Below, piece after piece: positions 47,164-59,027 of a stretch of 64,000 bases of DNA. Every line of letters begins with the position of its first letter. Within the stretch, counting starts at the first letter, position 1. The notes under the pieces were generated by a model, which was given only the letters and a program-made list of their open reading frames with translations, was not told where the DNA came from and made no database searches. A program made the position numbers and the translations under genes. Origin of the DNA: Ligustrum vulgare (Eukaryota; Streptophyta; Magnoliopsida; Lamiales; Oleaceae); NCBI GenBank assembly GCA_963555705.1, contig OY743169.1, positions 47,046,124 through 47,110,123 on the forward strand. The letters are read 5' to 3'.

Positions 47164-47377
47164 GGCACCGTTTGGAATCTTTTTTTTGCAAAATAAATAG
47201 AATGTTTGTTGTCAAATCAAAGAATTTAAATTATTTGTTGATTTATTTGTGTTTTCGAGGTAAGATGTGGGGTTAAAAATTGGAGAGAGAAAATGTGAAT
47301 GGTTAAAAAGTGGTATGGAAAATTGTGTAAATTAATTCAAAATCATCATTTCAATTTAATCCATAGCCGAACGGTGG
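47164..47377. mobile_element. MITE with GGCACCGTTTGG ends, about 215 bp
   Basis: Left GGCACCGTTTGGAATC and right, reverse-complemented, GCCACCGTTCGGCTATGG are inverted repeats. The interior (ATGTGGGGTTAAAAATTGG, GTGAATGGTTAAAAAGTGG) resembles that of the MITE at 29,161. The exact target duplication is uncertain, though the type suggests PIF/Harbinger. Confidence 0.6.
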
Positions 47378-47489
47378 CTAAGCAAATGAAAAGCGTTGAC
47401 ATAACAAATTATTATCGTTAATGACAGCAAATGAGTCAAAAAGGTGCTTCATTTGCCACGTCAACAAATTTGTTGAATATTAAAAGGTA

Positions 47490-47780
47490 CAGATGTCAAC
47501 GAGCCGAGTTTGAAGGCTCGGCTTGAGATTTTAGGGGTGGACTTTTTGGCTCGAGCCAAGCCAAAGCTCGTCCTCAAAAATAAGCTTGACTCGAGTTTTA
47601 AGCTCGAGTTTTTCTGAGCCGAGCCGAGTCGATTTGAATTTTGAATTTTTAAATTTTATTTTATTTAATTTTTATAACAAAAATTTACAAATTTGTTATT
47701 GAAAATGTAAATATACAATGAGCCGAGGTGAGCTCCCAGCCAATTTCAAGCCGGAGCGGCAATAAGTTTGATGACTGTTC
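47490..47780. repeat. Decayed hAT-like element
   Basis: CAGATGTCAACGAGCCGAG near 47,491 is followed by many GGCTCG, GAGCCGAG and GCTCGAG words in both orientations. An AT-rich centre and GAGCCGAGGTGAGCTC on the far side follow, with a possible end TTGATGACTG near 47,779. The organisation is that of small hAT elements, but no 8-bp duplication is visible. Confidence 0.4.
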
Positions 47781-47936
47781 AAAAACTCTCTAAAGTTTAA
47801 TGATCAACTATAATATAATGTTCATCCGGATATTTTGAAAAGTTTAATGATAATGTGATAATGATTTGATAAGTTCAGTCACCGTTCAATTTTCTTTTAA
47901 ATTTAATGGCCAATGGAAAATATTGTGCAAAATTAA

Positions 47937-49239
47937 GGTCCCGTTCTCTTTGCCGTTTTCAGCTCGTTTTGAGTTTTTGATTTTTGGAAATATCGAAAAC
48001 GAGTTCACTTTGCTCATTTTCAGAAACGCGTTTTCCAAAATACCAAAAAAATACAAAGGAAACTCAAAACGAGTTTATAGCGTTTTGGATGTTTTGTGTT
48101 AAAAAGTCCAAAACGACCGAAACGCGTGTTTTTTATTTTTTATTTTATTTTTTTTGGTAAATGTGAGACACTTCTTTCACTTGAAATTCTTATATTATTT
48201 TGCCATTATATATAGATCCATTTAAATTTTTTTTTTTTGTAATTTTTTTTATTATTATTTTTTAAATGTGAGACACTTCATTCATTTGAAATTCTTATGT
48301 TATTTTGTCATTATATATAGATCTATGTTAAGATTTTTTTTTTTTGTTAATTATTATTATTATTTTTTTTTGTAAAAGTGAGACACTTCCTTCACTTGAA
48401 GTTCTTATATTATTTTGTCATTATATATAGATCCATGTTAAGATTTTTTTTATTTTTTATTTTTTTGTAAATTTTTTTATTTTAGTTTTTGTAAAAGTGA
48501 GACACTTTATTCACTTGAAGTTCTTATGTTATTTTGCCGTTACATATAGATCCTTTTTAAGATTTTATTTTATTTATTTATTATTTTTTTTTTTGTATTT
48601 GTTTATTATTATTATTTTTTTTATTTTGAAAAAAATGAGACATTTCCTTCACTTGAAGTCTTATATTATTTTACCATTATATAGATCCATATTAAGATTT
48701 TTTTTTAATTTTTTTTATTATTATTATTTTGTAAATGTGCGATACTTCCTTCATTTGAAATTCTTATGTTATTTTGTCATTATTATATATAAATTCATAT
48801 TAAGATTTTTTTTTTGTAAATTATTTTTATTTTTGTTTTAGTAAATGTGAGACACTTCCTTCACTTGTAATTCTTATATTATTTTGCCATTATAAATAGA
48901 TCCATGTTAAGATTTTTTTTGTATGAGGTTAAATTTTTGTTTAGCTGAAACAATATTAATGTTGAATTTATTGACATAGAGAACTAACCAATTTATTAAC
49001 ATTAAAATTAATGTAATTCAACAAATTAACTATTTTTGACATATAAAATATCACAAAATAAATATATCAAAAAATTACAAAGTAAACGTATTTTTCAGTT
49101 TTCTATTTTTGAAAACAATTTTCCAAAATTATAAAGAGAACATGTTTTCAGAAATCCAAAAACAAACAATCAAAATCCAAAATTCAAAACAAAATTCAAA
49201 ACTCAAAATTCAAAATCGAAACACAAAGAGAACGGTCCC
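47937..49239. mobile_element. PIF/Harbinger-type non-autonomous element, 1.3 kb
   Basis: Left end GGTCCCGTTCTCTTTG and right end, reverse-complemented, GGGACCGTTCTCTTTG match at 14 of 16 bases. TAA is duplicated at 47,934-47,936 and 49,240-49,242. Beyond the ends both arms have further inverted similarity (TTTTGAGTTTT; CAAAACTCAAAA). There is no transposase; most of the interior is a minisatellite. Confidence 0.8.
48160..48915. repeat. Seven-copy minisatellite of about 110 bp
   Basis: Copies begin GTGAGACACTTC(C/T)TTCA at about 48,162, 48,268, 48,378, 48,498, 48,636, 48,738 and 48,848. Each runs on through TTGAA(A/G)TTCTTAT, TTATTTTG(C/T)CATTATATA and AGATCCAT, then a T-rich spacer of variable length. 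The Phe/Leu-rich frame at 48,497-48,841 is a by-product. Confidence 0.9.
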
Positions 49240-49514
49240 TAAATGACTGGTGAATTTTTAGCTCTTTATAAAACAAATTAAGTCTGTCTAGTCACTACAT
49301 ATAATATACTCGGGGGTACAAGAGTAGACAATGCTTCGTGACGAACAAGCCTCTGTTCAGTAAAGGAATAAATTGTGATTATAAATCAATTTTTAATTTA
49401 CGCAATTTCCCAACTTCGGTATATTTATTATTGTAAGCAAAAAAGTGAAATGTGAATATTACACGTGACGTTACCATTTACTAACAAAAAGTTATGTATC
49501 AGTTTATGTACAAA

Positions 49515-50967
49515 TCTTATCTTATCTTAATATATATATAATAATAGTATAGTATAGCAGCCAAAAAAATCCACACATAATTTCTCGCCATTTTTCCCTA
49601 CTATTTTAGGAAACTTTGTAATTTTATTAATTATTTTAATAATTGAATTAGGAAACTTCAATTAATGCAAAATTAATTATATGTGACATGTAATAAATTA
49701 CTTATTGATTGTAAAAAATAAAAAATCTATAAAAAGATCAAATTGTATATTATTTTTATTCTTTTGATAATTATTGTAATATTTTGAAGTAAAAAATTAT
49801 GCAATATAGGTGTCAAATTCATGATCTTAACGAGAAGTTCAATACAAGTTAACAAATGAGAGCAAACTCTAAATAAATCATTCTTACAATTGCCTCAAAT
49901 AATAAAGGTAAAAGTTTTACTTATACTTTTTTCTTTTTTCAATATCCAATCTTTTTAATTTATCTCATCTAAGTCATAAAATGATATTTATCATTTCTTA
50001 CCTAACTTCAATTTGACATAAATGATTAGTTTCAAAATTTTTTTCCTATCAAATTAAAAGAAATAACGATATTCGATCTTTCTAACTAAATTCAATTGAA
50101 TCATTTTAATATCTACAACTTCAGGTTTCGATAAACTCTTTGGTAATTTTGAAATTAATTTTATAAATTTACTCATTTTGTTCATTTATCTATTTTTTAA
50201 TTTTTATAAATTTAAAATAACATCAATTTGTAAAATATATATACTATAGACTTTAACAATTAATTCATTGAATTCTATAGAAAATAAAAATATAAGGTTT
50301 TATCAAACTTATTCTATTTAAAAATAAAATATAGTCCATACATTTATTTAACATGCACAAAAAATAGTTTTTTTTGTGTGTGGGTAACATGACCATTTTC
50401 AATACTTGATGAAAAATAAAATGTCATATTGTATTTGAAACAATTGAATAGGATTAAGTTTGATATAAACTATAGAAATGGTTTTAAATGTGTGATTGAA
50501 AGTGAAAGAAGGTAGTATAAAAAATAAAATAATTGTCAAATCAATTAATTGAGTGGTTAAAAATTGATTTTCTTTTTTTAGAATGTGTGGTTAAAAAGTA
50601 GTATGTGCAATTGTGAAAAATTAGTTTTTAAATAATATGTGGTTGTGAATGAATATTAAAAAAATTATTTTTGAATAATCAATTCTATATGAATAAATAA
50701 ACTAAGGAAACTAGATAATGAACAATTAATTGTTAAAAAAAATGCAATTCATAACTTTTTTTTTTTTGATTTTATATTGAATATACAATTTATGCATTAA
50801 AGTAAAAAATCTTATATGGAGAAATGAAATTACAAATTATTCAAAATTTGTGTATGCAAGTTATTATTATTATTTTTTTATTGTGTTATTTTTATCGGGT
50901 ATTGTATTTTTACAACTTATTCAATAAATATTATTTATTCCGTGCATCGCACGGGTGCGATTACTAG
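49515..50967 (+). mobile_element. Probable non-autonomous Helitron
   Basis: The 3' end shows the expected hairpin CCGTGC-ATC-GCACGG (50,940-50,954) followed ten bases later by CTAG at 50,964-50,967 and a T. The 5' end probably starts TCTTATCTTATCTTAATATA after an A at 49,514, in line with the TC start and A/T target. There is no Rep/helicase sequence. The interior is AT-rich and non-coding. The 3' end is much surer than the 5' end. Confidence 0.55.
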
Positions 50968-51792
50968 TAATTGTACAAACAGAGTAAGTGACAAGAATAT
51001 ATCACATCATTTTAAAAAATCAGCAATCATTAAATGACTACATCACTGTTTTTAACGTTGTTTGTACAAGTAGCAATTTTCTTAATGTAATGAGTTAATA
51101 TGTATCAAAATTTTAGCGGGAAGATTGTTAAGAGAACAGCCAAATGGAACATGATCTCAAGTCCAAATCACAAAGTGGTCATCAGCTGGAGAAAGTGAAC
51201 ATTAAAAAGCTGAATAAACAAGTAGGTGTGAAAAAGAAAGCAGCGCAATCAGTCCGCCAGTTGAGAATATTGTCGAATTAAATTCAATCTCCATTTTTGT
51301 TACAGACAAGGTGGCAAGAAGAGGAGAAGAAAAGGCAATGAAATAGGAAAAACTGGCACGAGCCATATGAAGGGCAGTAAATATATGATTATGTAACTGC
51401 AGTAGCGTGCTCATATTCTAACTTGTTTATAAACATATTTATAAATAATACATTTTTTCAACCAACTTTTTAATACATACATTTCCTCAAATAATTTTTC
51501 AATCACATATTTTATCTTGAAAATATCACATTATTTGCTCATAAACATTTTTTTTTATTACCAAATAGGTTACTGTTAAATCTACTGGGACTTCAATTCA
51601 TTAACCTGTCATTATTAACAAGTCTGGATTTGGACGAAAAACGAACAAGAAAAACACTTTTGAATTTTTGGGACTGACTCTTATGGATCAAATTGAAGAA
51701 AATTATGACTGACACGAAGAACGCGAAGAACACAAAAAAAATCAAGAAAATCAAGAATTAACAAGAAACGCAAGAATCTGAAATAGATCTAA
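50968..51792. other. Unassigned sequence, ending in leader of a minus-strand LTR element
   Basis: TTGTACAAACAG near 50,971 and CGTTGTTTGTACAAG near 51,055 form an inverted pair. From about 51,200 to 51,420 the sequence is less AT-rich but no motif could be read. The last 200 bp (from about 51,600) lie inside the primer site of the LTR at 51,807 and are likely its leader. Confidence 0.35.
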
Positions 51793-51804
51793 GCTCTGAT
51801 ACCA
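51793..51804 (-). promoter_or_regulatory. Primer binding site, tRNA-iMet type
   Basis: GCTCTGATACCA is the perfect reverse complement of TGGTATCAGAGC and sits two bases from the LTR end at 51,807. It shows that the LTR is the 5' LTR of a minus-strand element. Confidence 0.85.
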
Positions 51805-51806
51805 GA

Positions 51807-52720
51807 TGATGAGATCCCAAATGGGGAATCTCGACGAACACGCGGAAATAATACAATTAAAACTTAGGAAAGATCTAAATCAGATTTGACGCGAAAATAA
51901 CAAGAACATGAAGAAAATAACGGAAATTAAAAGATAGATTTGACGGTAAAATCTTGACCTGACAATCACGACGCAATTCATGACGATGCGGATTGAAGAA
52001 CCAAGATTGGTGAACGCGACAAGTGTTGTCAATTCCTTGATAAGTTCATTGGGTGAACGCCACAAAAACCGAATCTTTGATAAGTTGAAGAAAAAAGGGA
52101 AAAAAACTCAAACTTTCAATTTGGAGAATCCTCTCTCAAATATTATTAATCTCAAAACTCAAACTGTTCTTTACAATCATGAAAAATTAATATAAATAGG
52201 AAAAATAACCTAGTCACTAATTGACTCAAAATAGAATTCTAATTAAGCTAAAATTCCAAAATAGGCAAATAACTTAATAAAAAAAAGGAAACAAAATAAT
52301 TTAAAAAATCCTGCAAAATCTGGCCGCTACTCAGTTACGGTCGAAAATATTGGGCTTATGGCCGTAAGCCCCTTTCTGGTCCAAAACTGCTTCAGTAGTT
52401 ACGGCCGTGAAGAATTTGATTACGGCCGTGAAATGCCTCTGGCTTGGATGTTACGGCCGTAAGCCTTGTTCTGCTGAAATTCTTCCTTTTTTCCCAAGAC
52501 TTGGTTACGGCCGTGATTATAAGAGTTACGGCTGAGAAGGGTCTTCATTACGATCGTAAAGACCTTTCTGTACAAATAACTTCGATCCCTTGATTTGGCC
52601 TGATCCGTCCCTCTTCTCGGCTCGACCCCAACATGGGACTTGCTCCGTTTTGCACGTAGATCACTGCCATATTGCTGATGGCTCGATTTCGCCCTTCGAT
52701 GCCTGGTCCGGATCATATCA
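51807..52720 (-). repeat. 5' LTR of a minus-strand element, 914 bp
   Basis: On the minus strand it starts TGATATGATCCGGACCAG and ends GGGATCTCATCA (TGATATGATCC and GGATCTCATCA are inverted). A TATA-like CCTATTTATATT lies near 52,190-52,202. Between 52,325 and 52,560 it holds six or seven copies of a TTACGGCCGT word, one of them as a palindrome. No partner LTR is present. Confidence 0.65.
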
Positions 52721-52726
52721 ACTGCA

Positions 52727-53335
52727 CTATAAACCTTATAGGATAACGTGGATGAGAGAGTATTGGGTGTTCCAAGTGATGAAACAAGTTCTAGTGACTA
52801 TCACCAATGGTAGATATAGCGATGAAGTGTGGTGTGATGTAGTGCCATTAAAGTCTTGTCATATTTTTTTGGGAAGACCATGGAGAAGTAGAAGGGAGGC
52901 AGTTTATGACAAGAGTATGCACATATATAGTACCACACTATAAACCTTATATGATAATGTGGATGACGGAGTTTGGGGCATTCCAATTGACCAAACAAGT
53001 TCTAGTGACTATCTCCAACGGCAGATATAATGATGAAGTGTGATGTGATGTAGTACCATTAAAATCCTGTCATATTTTGTTCGGAAGACCATGGAGACGT
53101 AGGAGGGAGACATTTTATGACAAGTGTATTCACATAAACAAGTTTCTTAAGAAAGGGAAAATATTCACACTGTATGGGTTGACATTATATAGTGAAGAAG
53201 TGTGGTGTGTGTAGTGACATTAAGGTCTTGTCATATTTTGTTGAGAAGACCATGGAGACATTGAAGAGGGAGGCAATTTATGACAAGAGTATGCACATAT
53301 ACAAGTTTCTTAAGAAAAGGAAAACATTCACACTG
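52727..53335 (+). repeat. Three tandem copies of a protease-like coding segment
   Basis: The sequence ACTATAAACCTTATA, ACAAGTTCTAGTGACTATC, GTGGTGTGATGTAGT, CTTGTCATATTTT and AAGACCATGGAGA runs in order at 52,727-52,925. It occurs again at 52,930-53,135, and a third time from about 53,190, where only the latter part is present. Unit length is about 200 bp. Confidence 0.8.
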
Positions 53336-54041
53336 TATATGTTGACATTAGAGGAAGTACTAGAAGATTGGAAGAAGGTAAAGGAGAGTGAAATGAGGTA
53401 TAATAGGAGACATTGTGGGAATAAGAATATTGAGAAGAAGGAGAGAGAGTTAAGAGTAGAAATAGTTGAAAAAAATTCTAAATTTGAGTTAAAATGTGAG
53501 GAATTAGGTAGTAAAGAGGTGGAGGAAGTTAAAATTATTGATGAGGAGATGCATGAATTGAAAGTTGAGGGGTAGAGAATAAAATTATGGAAGAGATGGT
53601 TGAAAATAAAAATGTGGAAGAGGTGGTTGAGGTTAAAAATGTAGAAGAGGAAATTGAAATTAAAATTTTAGAAGAAGTGAATGAGCAAGAAAGTGAAAAG
53701 AATCTTGAAGGTGAAGAGAAGAATCTCATGGTTCGAAAAGAGAAGGTAGAAGTGTTGTATCACGAGTACAAGAATCCATACGTTGTACATGGAGAAACTA
53801 ACATCACCCACCTTATTTTGCTTAATACTTTTTTACAAGTTAATTGCACTTGGGAATTTAGGTCACACCACCTATGCCCAAAGGAGTTTATGATTCGACC
53901 CATCCGTATAACTAAAGTTACAGAGTGCTATGGGATGTTCCTATCGTATGGAAGCAAAAATTTCCATTTGACCCCGGAGGTGCGGCTTTAAATCATGAAC
54001 AAAGCTATGATTCAGGACGAATCACCCTGAAGAAGGAGGGA
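52727..54041 (+). pseudogene. Gypsy protease-like piece with Glu-rich tail, pol deleted
   Basis: Copy 1 reads VMKQVLVTITNGRYSDEVWC and DVVPLKSCHIFLGRPW. This matches the retropepsin-like domain of plant gypsy Pol (VTKQVLV, DEVLCDVVP, LLGRPW). After the third copy an open frame (53,192-53,575) continues KRKTFTLYMLTLEEVLED into a charged region. Another (53,587-53,991) is very rich in Val/Glu/Asn with VEEVVEVKNVEEEIEIK. The 54,000-54,041 stretch, AGGACGAATCACCCTGAAGA then AGGAGGGAA, is the purine-rich end before an LTR. Reverse transcriptase and integrase are absent. Confidence 0.6.
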
Positions 54042-54689
54042 ATGATACAAATCATAGTGGGCTTGACGGAAAGTTAAATATTCAAGCCAAACAAAAGTGC
54101 AATCATGTCAACCATGTCAAAATTGGATGCATAATATATGTTTTCCAAGAAGAAACGAGCCACTGAGCAAAACTTATGGGCTAAATCCATTGAGCATACT
54201 GATTTAAAGAAAAATCCCTTCGTTTGGAGCTTCAAAACAGCAAGTAAATTATACAGACGGGAATTTACACTATTTACAATATTTTCATAATTTGAATAAT
54301 TACGTTTCCATTTTTTTGGACTCTATTGTTAGAGACTTTCTTTTTCCTTTTCTAAGTAGAGTAGGATCTTTATCATTATATAAAGTGGAAATTACACGCA
54401 GAAAATCTTTTCAACTTCACAATTCAAAAATTAAATTTATAAGTTATTTGTACAAAAATCAGGTCATAATTCATTATTTAAAATATAATTAATAATATTA
54501 TTTACCATATTCCAATCCCATAACAAACCACTTTCAAACCCTTTTCACTTTGATTTCTCTCTTTCCTTTTATAGAAAAATGTTTTCGTTGTATGCTTCAT
54601 TCACAAGGAAGATATCTTTAGTGTGTAGATCCCTAGATTTAACACACTTTCGGACCAAGACACAAGGAACACAACCAAAAAGAGAAAAA
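54042..54689 (+). repeat. Probable LTR fragment after the gypsy protease piece
   Basis: Starts TGATACAAATCATAGTGG directly after the purine-rich tract GAAGGAGGGAA. The rest is AT-rich with TATATAAAGTGG (about 54,378), a plausible TATA region. The right end and any primer site were not recognised. The next coding remnant begins at about 54,690. Confidence 0.4.
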
Positions 54690-56590
54690 TATGGAACAAA
54701 ATCTAATGGCTAAAGAACACGTTCGCATGCTGCTCAATTAGGGCTACACACATTCAGCCACGTCTAGAAGACGAAGATGATGATATAGCAAACCTTCCAA
54801 TGGCACATTTTTTTGACACCAATTGGACTGGCTCGCCTTAGAACCAAAATCTAGCATCATTACTTAGGAGGACTTGGCTTGAAATTTTTTGCAATTGATA
54901 CTTTTTACCTGCGAAGGTTGCCAAGGTGAAGCTAGATATCTCTACATTCCAATAGTATGATATGAAAATTTTCAATGAAGTTTGGGGGAGATTCAAGGAT
55001 TTGTTTCAAAAATTTCCAAATCATGGGTATGACAAAGGCTTACATGTACAATATTTTTATTCTAGATTGACTCTTCAATACAAATCAATAGTAGACTCAT
55101 CCACCAATGGGTCTATCTTCAACAAAAAGATTCAATCTGGCTTGGAATTTGTTGGAATTGATGGTAAAAACACACAATGTTCCAAAACGATCGAGTAGTT
55201 CACAAGAAAGTAGCTATGGTACATGAGATTGATGCTATTGCTACTACAAATGTTCAGATTGCTGCTTTGACAAAATAGGTTGAGCTTTTTGTTAAAGCAC
55301 AAATACAAGCTGTTCATATCATACATTCACATCTAGTGTGTGAAAATTGTGAAGCTAATCATCTAATTGAAAATTGTATGTTGTTGGATACTACTGAAGA
55401 ACCAACTTTGTTCAGAATAATAACCAATAGCAATAAAATCCATATTCTCAAACCTATAATCATAGTTGGAGGCAACATCCAAGTTTCGAATGGTCAGATA
55501 ATCACAATACTGCCAACAATCTAGTACAGGAAAAAAAGACAAAGTTGGGAGAGATGTTTCAGCATTACATGCAAAAAACAGACAAAATGTTTGAAAAAAT
55601 TTAAATGAATTATCAGAATCAACAATCATCAATACTCAAGATAGAAACGCAGAATGGTAGATAGCTGAACAACTATCATAGAGAGCACCAGAACTTGCAT
55701 AGTGATAAGGTGACAAACTCGAGAGAGCAAGTTAATGCAGTAACTATTGTAGAAACCAAAGGAGCTCCAACTCTATTTTCTAAGGTACCTATTGAGGATC
55801 GATAATACATTCTTAATAAAGAATATGTACCACCAAAATCCTACTACCTCCAATTTTGTTCTCTCAAGCACTTTATAGATACAAATCGTAAGAGAAGGGT
55901 ATGCAAGCTATAACTAAGAGATGTAGTATTCAACTACTAGAAATCCATGTGAAGAGGTATGAAAATAATAAAAAGCAGGTAGTAAGTGAAGAAGGAAAGG
56001 TTAAGAATAAAACCACATCAACATCTCAATCTCAAAACGATGCCGAAAAATTAGATGAATGATCTCCACCTCCTGTCAAAGCTTATGTTCCACCAATTCC
56101 CTTCCCTCAACAGGTGATGAAGTAGAAGGTAGGTAAGCAGTTTTGTGAATTACTTGAAATATTCAAGAAACTGTACATAAATATACCATTTGTAGAGCTT
56201 CTCCTTAAATACCCGTTTACCTTAGGTTCATGAAAGAGATGATATCTAAAAGAGGAAGTTTGAGGAACTTGAGACAGTATCCTTGATGAAAGAGTGTAAT
56301 ACAACTTTACAAAATAATCTGCCACAAAACTAAAAGATCCAGAGAGTTTCTCCATCCCTTACACAAAGTTTATTTTCCCTAAACAAGTATCCATCATGCC
56401 TATAAAGCTTATTAATTGCACATTTTTCACATAAAGCATAAATGGTGGAAAAATCAAGCTCATCAGCAAACATACCTTTAATATACTCGAATCCAAGCAA
56501 CTTCGCATTTAGAGAAGTTAGAAGTACATACCTTGATGAGAATCGAGAAAGTCAAACATCGATGCGCAAGCCTATGAGACCCATGACGAG
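54690..56590 (+). pseudogene. Athila-like gag and protease remnant
   Basis: Plus-strand pieces in order: QPRLEDEDDDIANLP (about 54,760); WGRFKDLFQKFPNHGYDKGL and YKSIVDSSTNGSIFNK (54,985-55,125), the Gag core; VCENCEANHLIENC (55,340), a zinc-knuckle remnant; QHPSFEWSDNN-type sequence (55,470); REQVNAVTIVETKGAP (55,720); YVPPIPFPQQVMK (56,085); KLKDPESFSIPYTKF (56,325-56,370), which precedes the protease active site in this family. The protease core itself is not readable. Many stops are present. The last part (56,442-56,633) reads PMRPMTRSDAKEVQDSRL, wording common near the 3' end of gypsy Pol, so more than one element may be joined here. Confidence 0.65.
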
Positions 56591-56593
56591 ATC

Positions 56594-57297
56594 TGATGCC
56601 AAGGAGGTTCAAGATTCGAGGCTAAACAAGTAATTAAAGTCAAGAAAAGCAAGCCGATAATCAAGTTGGAGCCAAAAAGAAGAAGAAATTGGACTAAACC
56701 AATTTCGGTCGACCGAAAGTCTGCAGAGATTTTTAAGGCAGTCTCAGTCGCGTTCGGCTGAGGCTTGGTCGACCGAAAGTCCCATTTCGATCGACCGAAA
56801 ATAGTTCGGTCGACCGAGTTGTCGACCGAAACACCCCGTTTCACAAAAACGGGGGTTTTGTTGCAATCTTCACAAAAAAAGGGGGTTTTGTTGCAATTTC
56901 CGAAATTTGCACCTTTTGACCAATTTTGTACATTATATACTCTTTTCTTTTCATTTGTAAAGATAACTTTGGATTTAATGAAAATTGCTCTTGAGAGCTA
57001 GGTCTTCAAGACCCCCTTCTTGAGGTAAGGTTAAACCTCTTTGATCTTGTATTTTCTTGGAAGTTAATCAACTTTGCTTGAGTATTATTATTCTTGTGTT
57101 GTTGTTTATTTTCCGCCACCTTGGAATTTGTTTGGTTGATACCCATTGGGTTAGGGTTTGTTAATCCTTGAATTTTGGGTTAGATTTAAACTTGGATTAA
57201 GGTGTTCTATCGCTTATTTTACCACTTTAGCTTTCTTGGGTTTTGTATTAAACTGTTGTGGGAATCTTCGGTCAATATACCGAAGGGGTTCGCATCA
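56594..57297 (+). repeat. LTR with GTCGAC palindromes, about 700 bp
   Basis: The right end is set by the primer site: GGGTTCGCATCA ends at 57,297. The left end TGATGCC at 56,594 mirrors GCATCA and is tentative. Between 56,703 and 56,843 it carries five GGTCGACCGAAA-type words, one a perfect palindrome TTTCGGTCGACCGAAA. A plausible TATA region is ACATTATATACTC near 56,930. Confidence 0.6.
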
Positions 57298-57299
57298 TT

Positions 57300-57311
57300 T
57301 GGTATCAGAGC
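57300..57311 (+). promoter_or_regulatory. Primer binding site, tRNA-iMet type
   Basis: TGGTATCAGAGC, a perfect match, two bases after the LTR end CATCA. It marks the start of an internal region on the plus strand. Confidence 0.85.
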
Positions 57312-57359
57312 TTGGCTCTAATTTGGTAAACCTATCTTTACATTATTGTTGTTGTTATA

Positions 57360-57408
<49 letters not shown>

Positions 57409-57820
57409 GAAAATTGAGAAAAATTGGGGAAAATTTATATGCCCATGTGTATTGTTGATTCCATGTATTGGGTATATTGATTATTGAATTTGTTGGGGGT
57501 TTCTATTAGCCAAACACTTACTTTCCTACGTTATCCAAAGTGTTTGATAAATTGTCCCAAAGAAAAAAATACCACATTCATGCCTTATTATTCAATGCCC
57601 ATAACTTGTTAATTACTTGGGGCTATCTAATTCCCATCATTGAGATTGTGTTATCAACATTGTATCCCATATATTATGTAATACCACTTTTCGTCTTGCG
57701 TGCTTTCTTGAATACCACCTAAATTTTTTATGATGAATAATTTATTTGACAATTATTATTGATAATAAGTTGAATCATTTTGCAGTGGAAGGACTTGGAC
57801 GCCGTCTCGATCAATCTACC
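57312..57820 (+). other. Gypsy leader with a 45-A run
   Basis: Untranslated leader after the primer site. Positions 57,361-57,405 are 45 consecutive A. The stretch 57,440-57,720 resembles 63,370-63,650 (shared TTTGATAAATTG, TTGTGTT, TATCCCA, CTTTC words). It ends where the 1.2-kb repeat of the next element begins. Confidence 0.55.
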
Positions 57821-58659
57821 AACTAGAAAATTATTAAATCTTTTCATATAATTTTATGCTTAATTGTTTATTCGAATTGTTACTTACCAAATTTCTATTT
57901 TTATGAATTTGTAATTTGCCTAGATTGCATTATTTCGTAAATAGGGCACTTTGTTAAACTTGTGAAGGATTTACACTTAAATTACCCGTTTTGAAAGTAG
58001 AGGGACCAAATTGCAAAGTGACAAAATTTAAACCTAGACCTAATTTTATAAACCGCACAACTCGGTCTCCCTCTCTTCGCACACCTCACGCTCTCTCTCT
58101 CTCTCTCTACAGCTCCTCTCTCTCTCGGTCGCTCTCACAGCGCTCTCGGCTCTCTCCGTATCTCTCCGTCTCTCGGCTCTCTCCTCTCTCGACCTCACTC
58201 AGCTCACCGTCGCCCACCACCGGTAACCCTCCCCTTCCCTCGTTCCTTCCCCGGCAGCGCACACACCCGACACAAAACACACACACAGCGCACGCCAAAC
58301 ACGCACACGCACTACACACGCACTCGCACACACATATATGCGTATTGATGTGTGTATATGTTGAGTGTATTGTATATAGGCTGAGATTTTCAAATTTTCA
58401 GATTTCAAAATATGTAGATTTCGATTTTTAAGGGTTAATTTTGATATTTGAATAATGTTTATATAAATGTATGTATAGATTGTGTTGTAAACCTAATTTA
58501 TGAAATTGGTAGCTTAGGAGACTGTTTGGTTAAAGTTTGAGTTATAATAATAATCTTTTTCATATTTTCAGATTTTAAGTTTGGTTAGATTTCGAATTAT
58601 AATTGCTAATTTGGGGATTTGGTAATGCTTATGTATGTGTGTATTGATGTGTGTGTGTG

Positions 58660-58700
<41 letters not shown>

Positions 58701-59027
58701 AATTCCCACAGTAATTTTTCAAATTCGGACTAAGTATGATTTCGAAATTTAATTGATTGATTTCAGTTTTTAAATTTAGGTATTTAGTATTTATATGTGA
58801 TAGGATTCGAAAATTATTAAATCGATTTGTTTAATTGATTTTCTTCTAGTTTAGTGAAAGGTTAAATTGAGAATTTTAGAATTTGGGAAAGTGATAAAAA
58901 CGTGAATAAATTTCTGATTTTTTTAAGTATGTATATTAAAATTTCTGATTTTGGAGATTTATGAAAATTGTAGCTTAGTTAACTGTTTGGGTAAAGTTTG
59001 GATATATGTTGATTTTAAGATTTGTGA
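57821..59027 (+). repeat. Partial LTR copy (left direct repeat)
   Basis: 1,207 bp matching 60,977-62,187. By eye only two substitutions (near 58,110 and 58,457) and length changes in a TG/TA microsatellite (about 58,645-58,700). It includes a CT-rich and a CA-rich patch (58,090-58,340) that create reading frames in several phases, all mirrored in the second copy. The first 60 bp and last 1.15 kb of the LTR are missing. Confidence 0.9.

Noticed and set aside
48497..48841. Phe/Leu/Tyr-rich frame of 114 codons resembling membrane protein
   Set aside because: It is the translation of a T-rich minisatellite; hydrophobicity follows from poly-T.
58107..58431. Ser/Leu-rich plus-strand frame and Cys/Arg-rich minus-strand frames, present twice in the window
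   Set aside because: They are created by CT and CA repeats inside the LTR; the exact recurrence at 61,147-61,587 follows from the LTR duplication and does not show selection.
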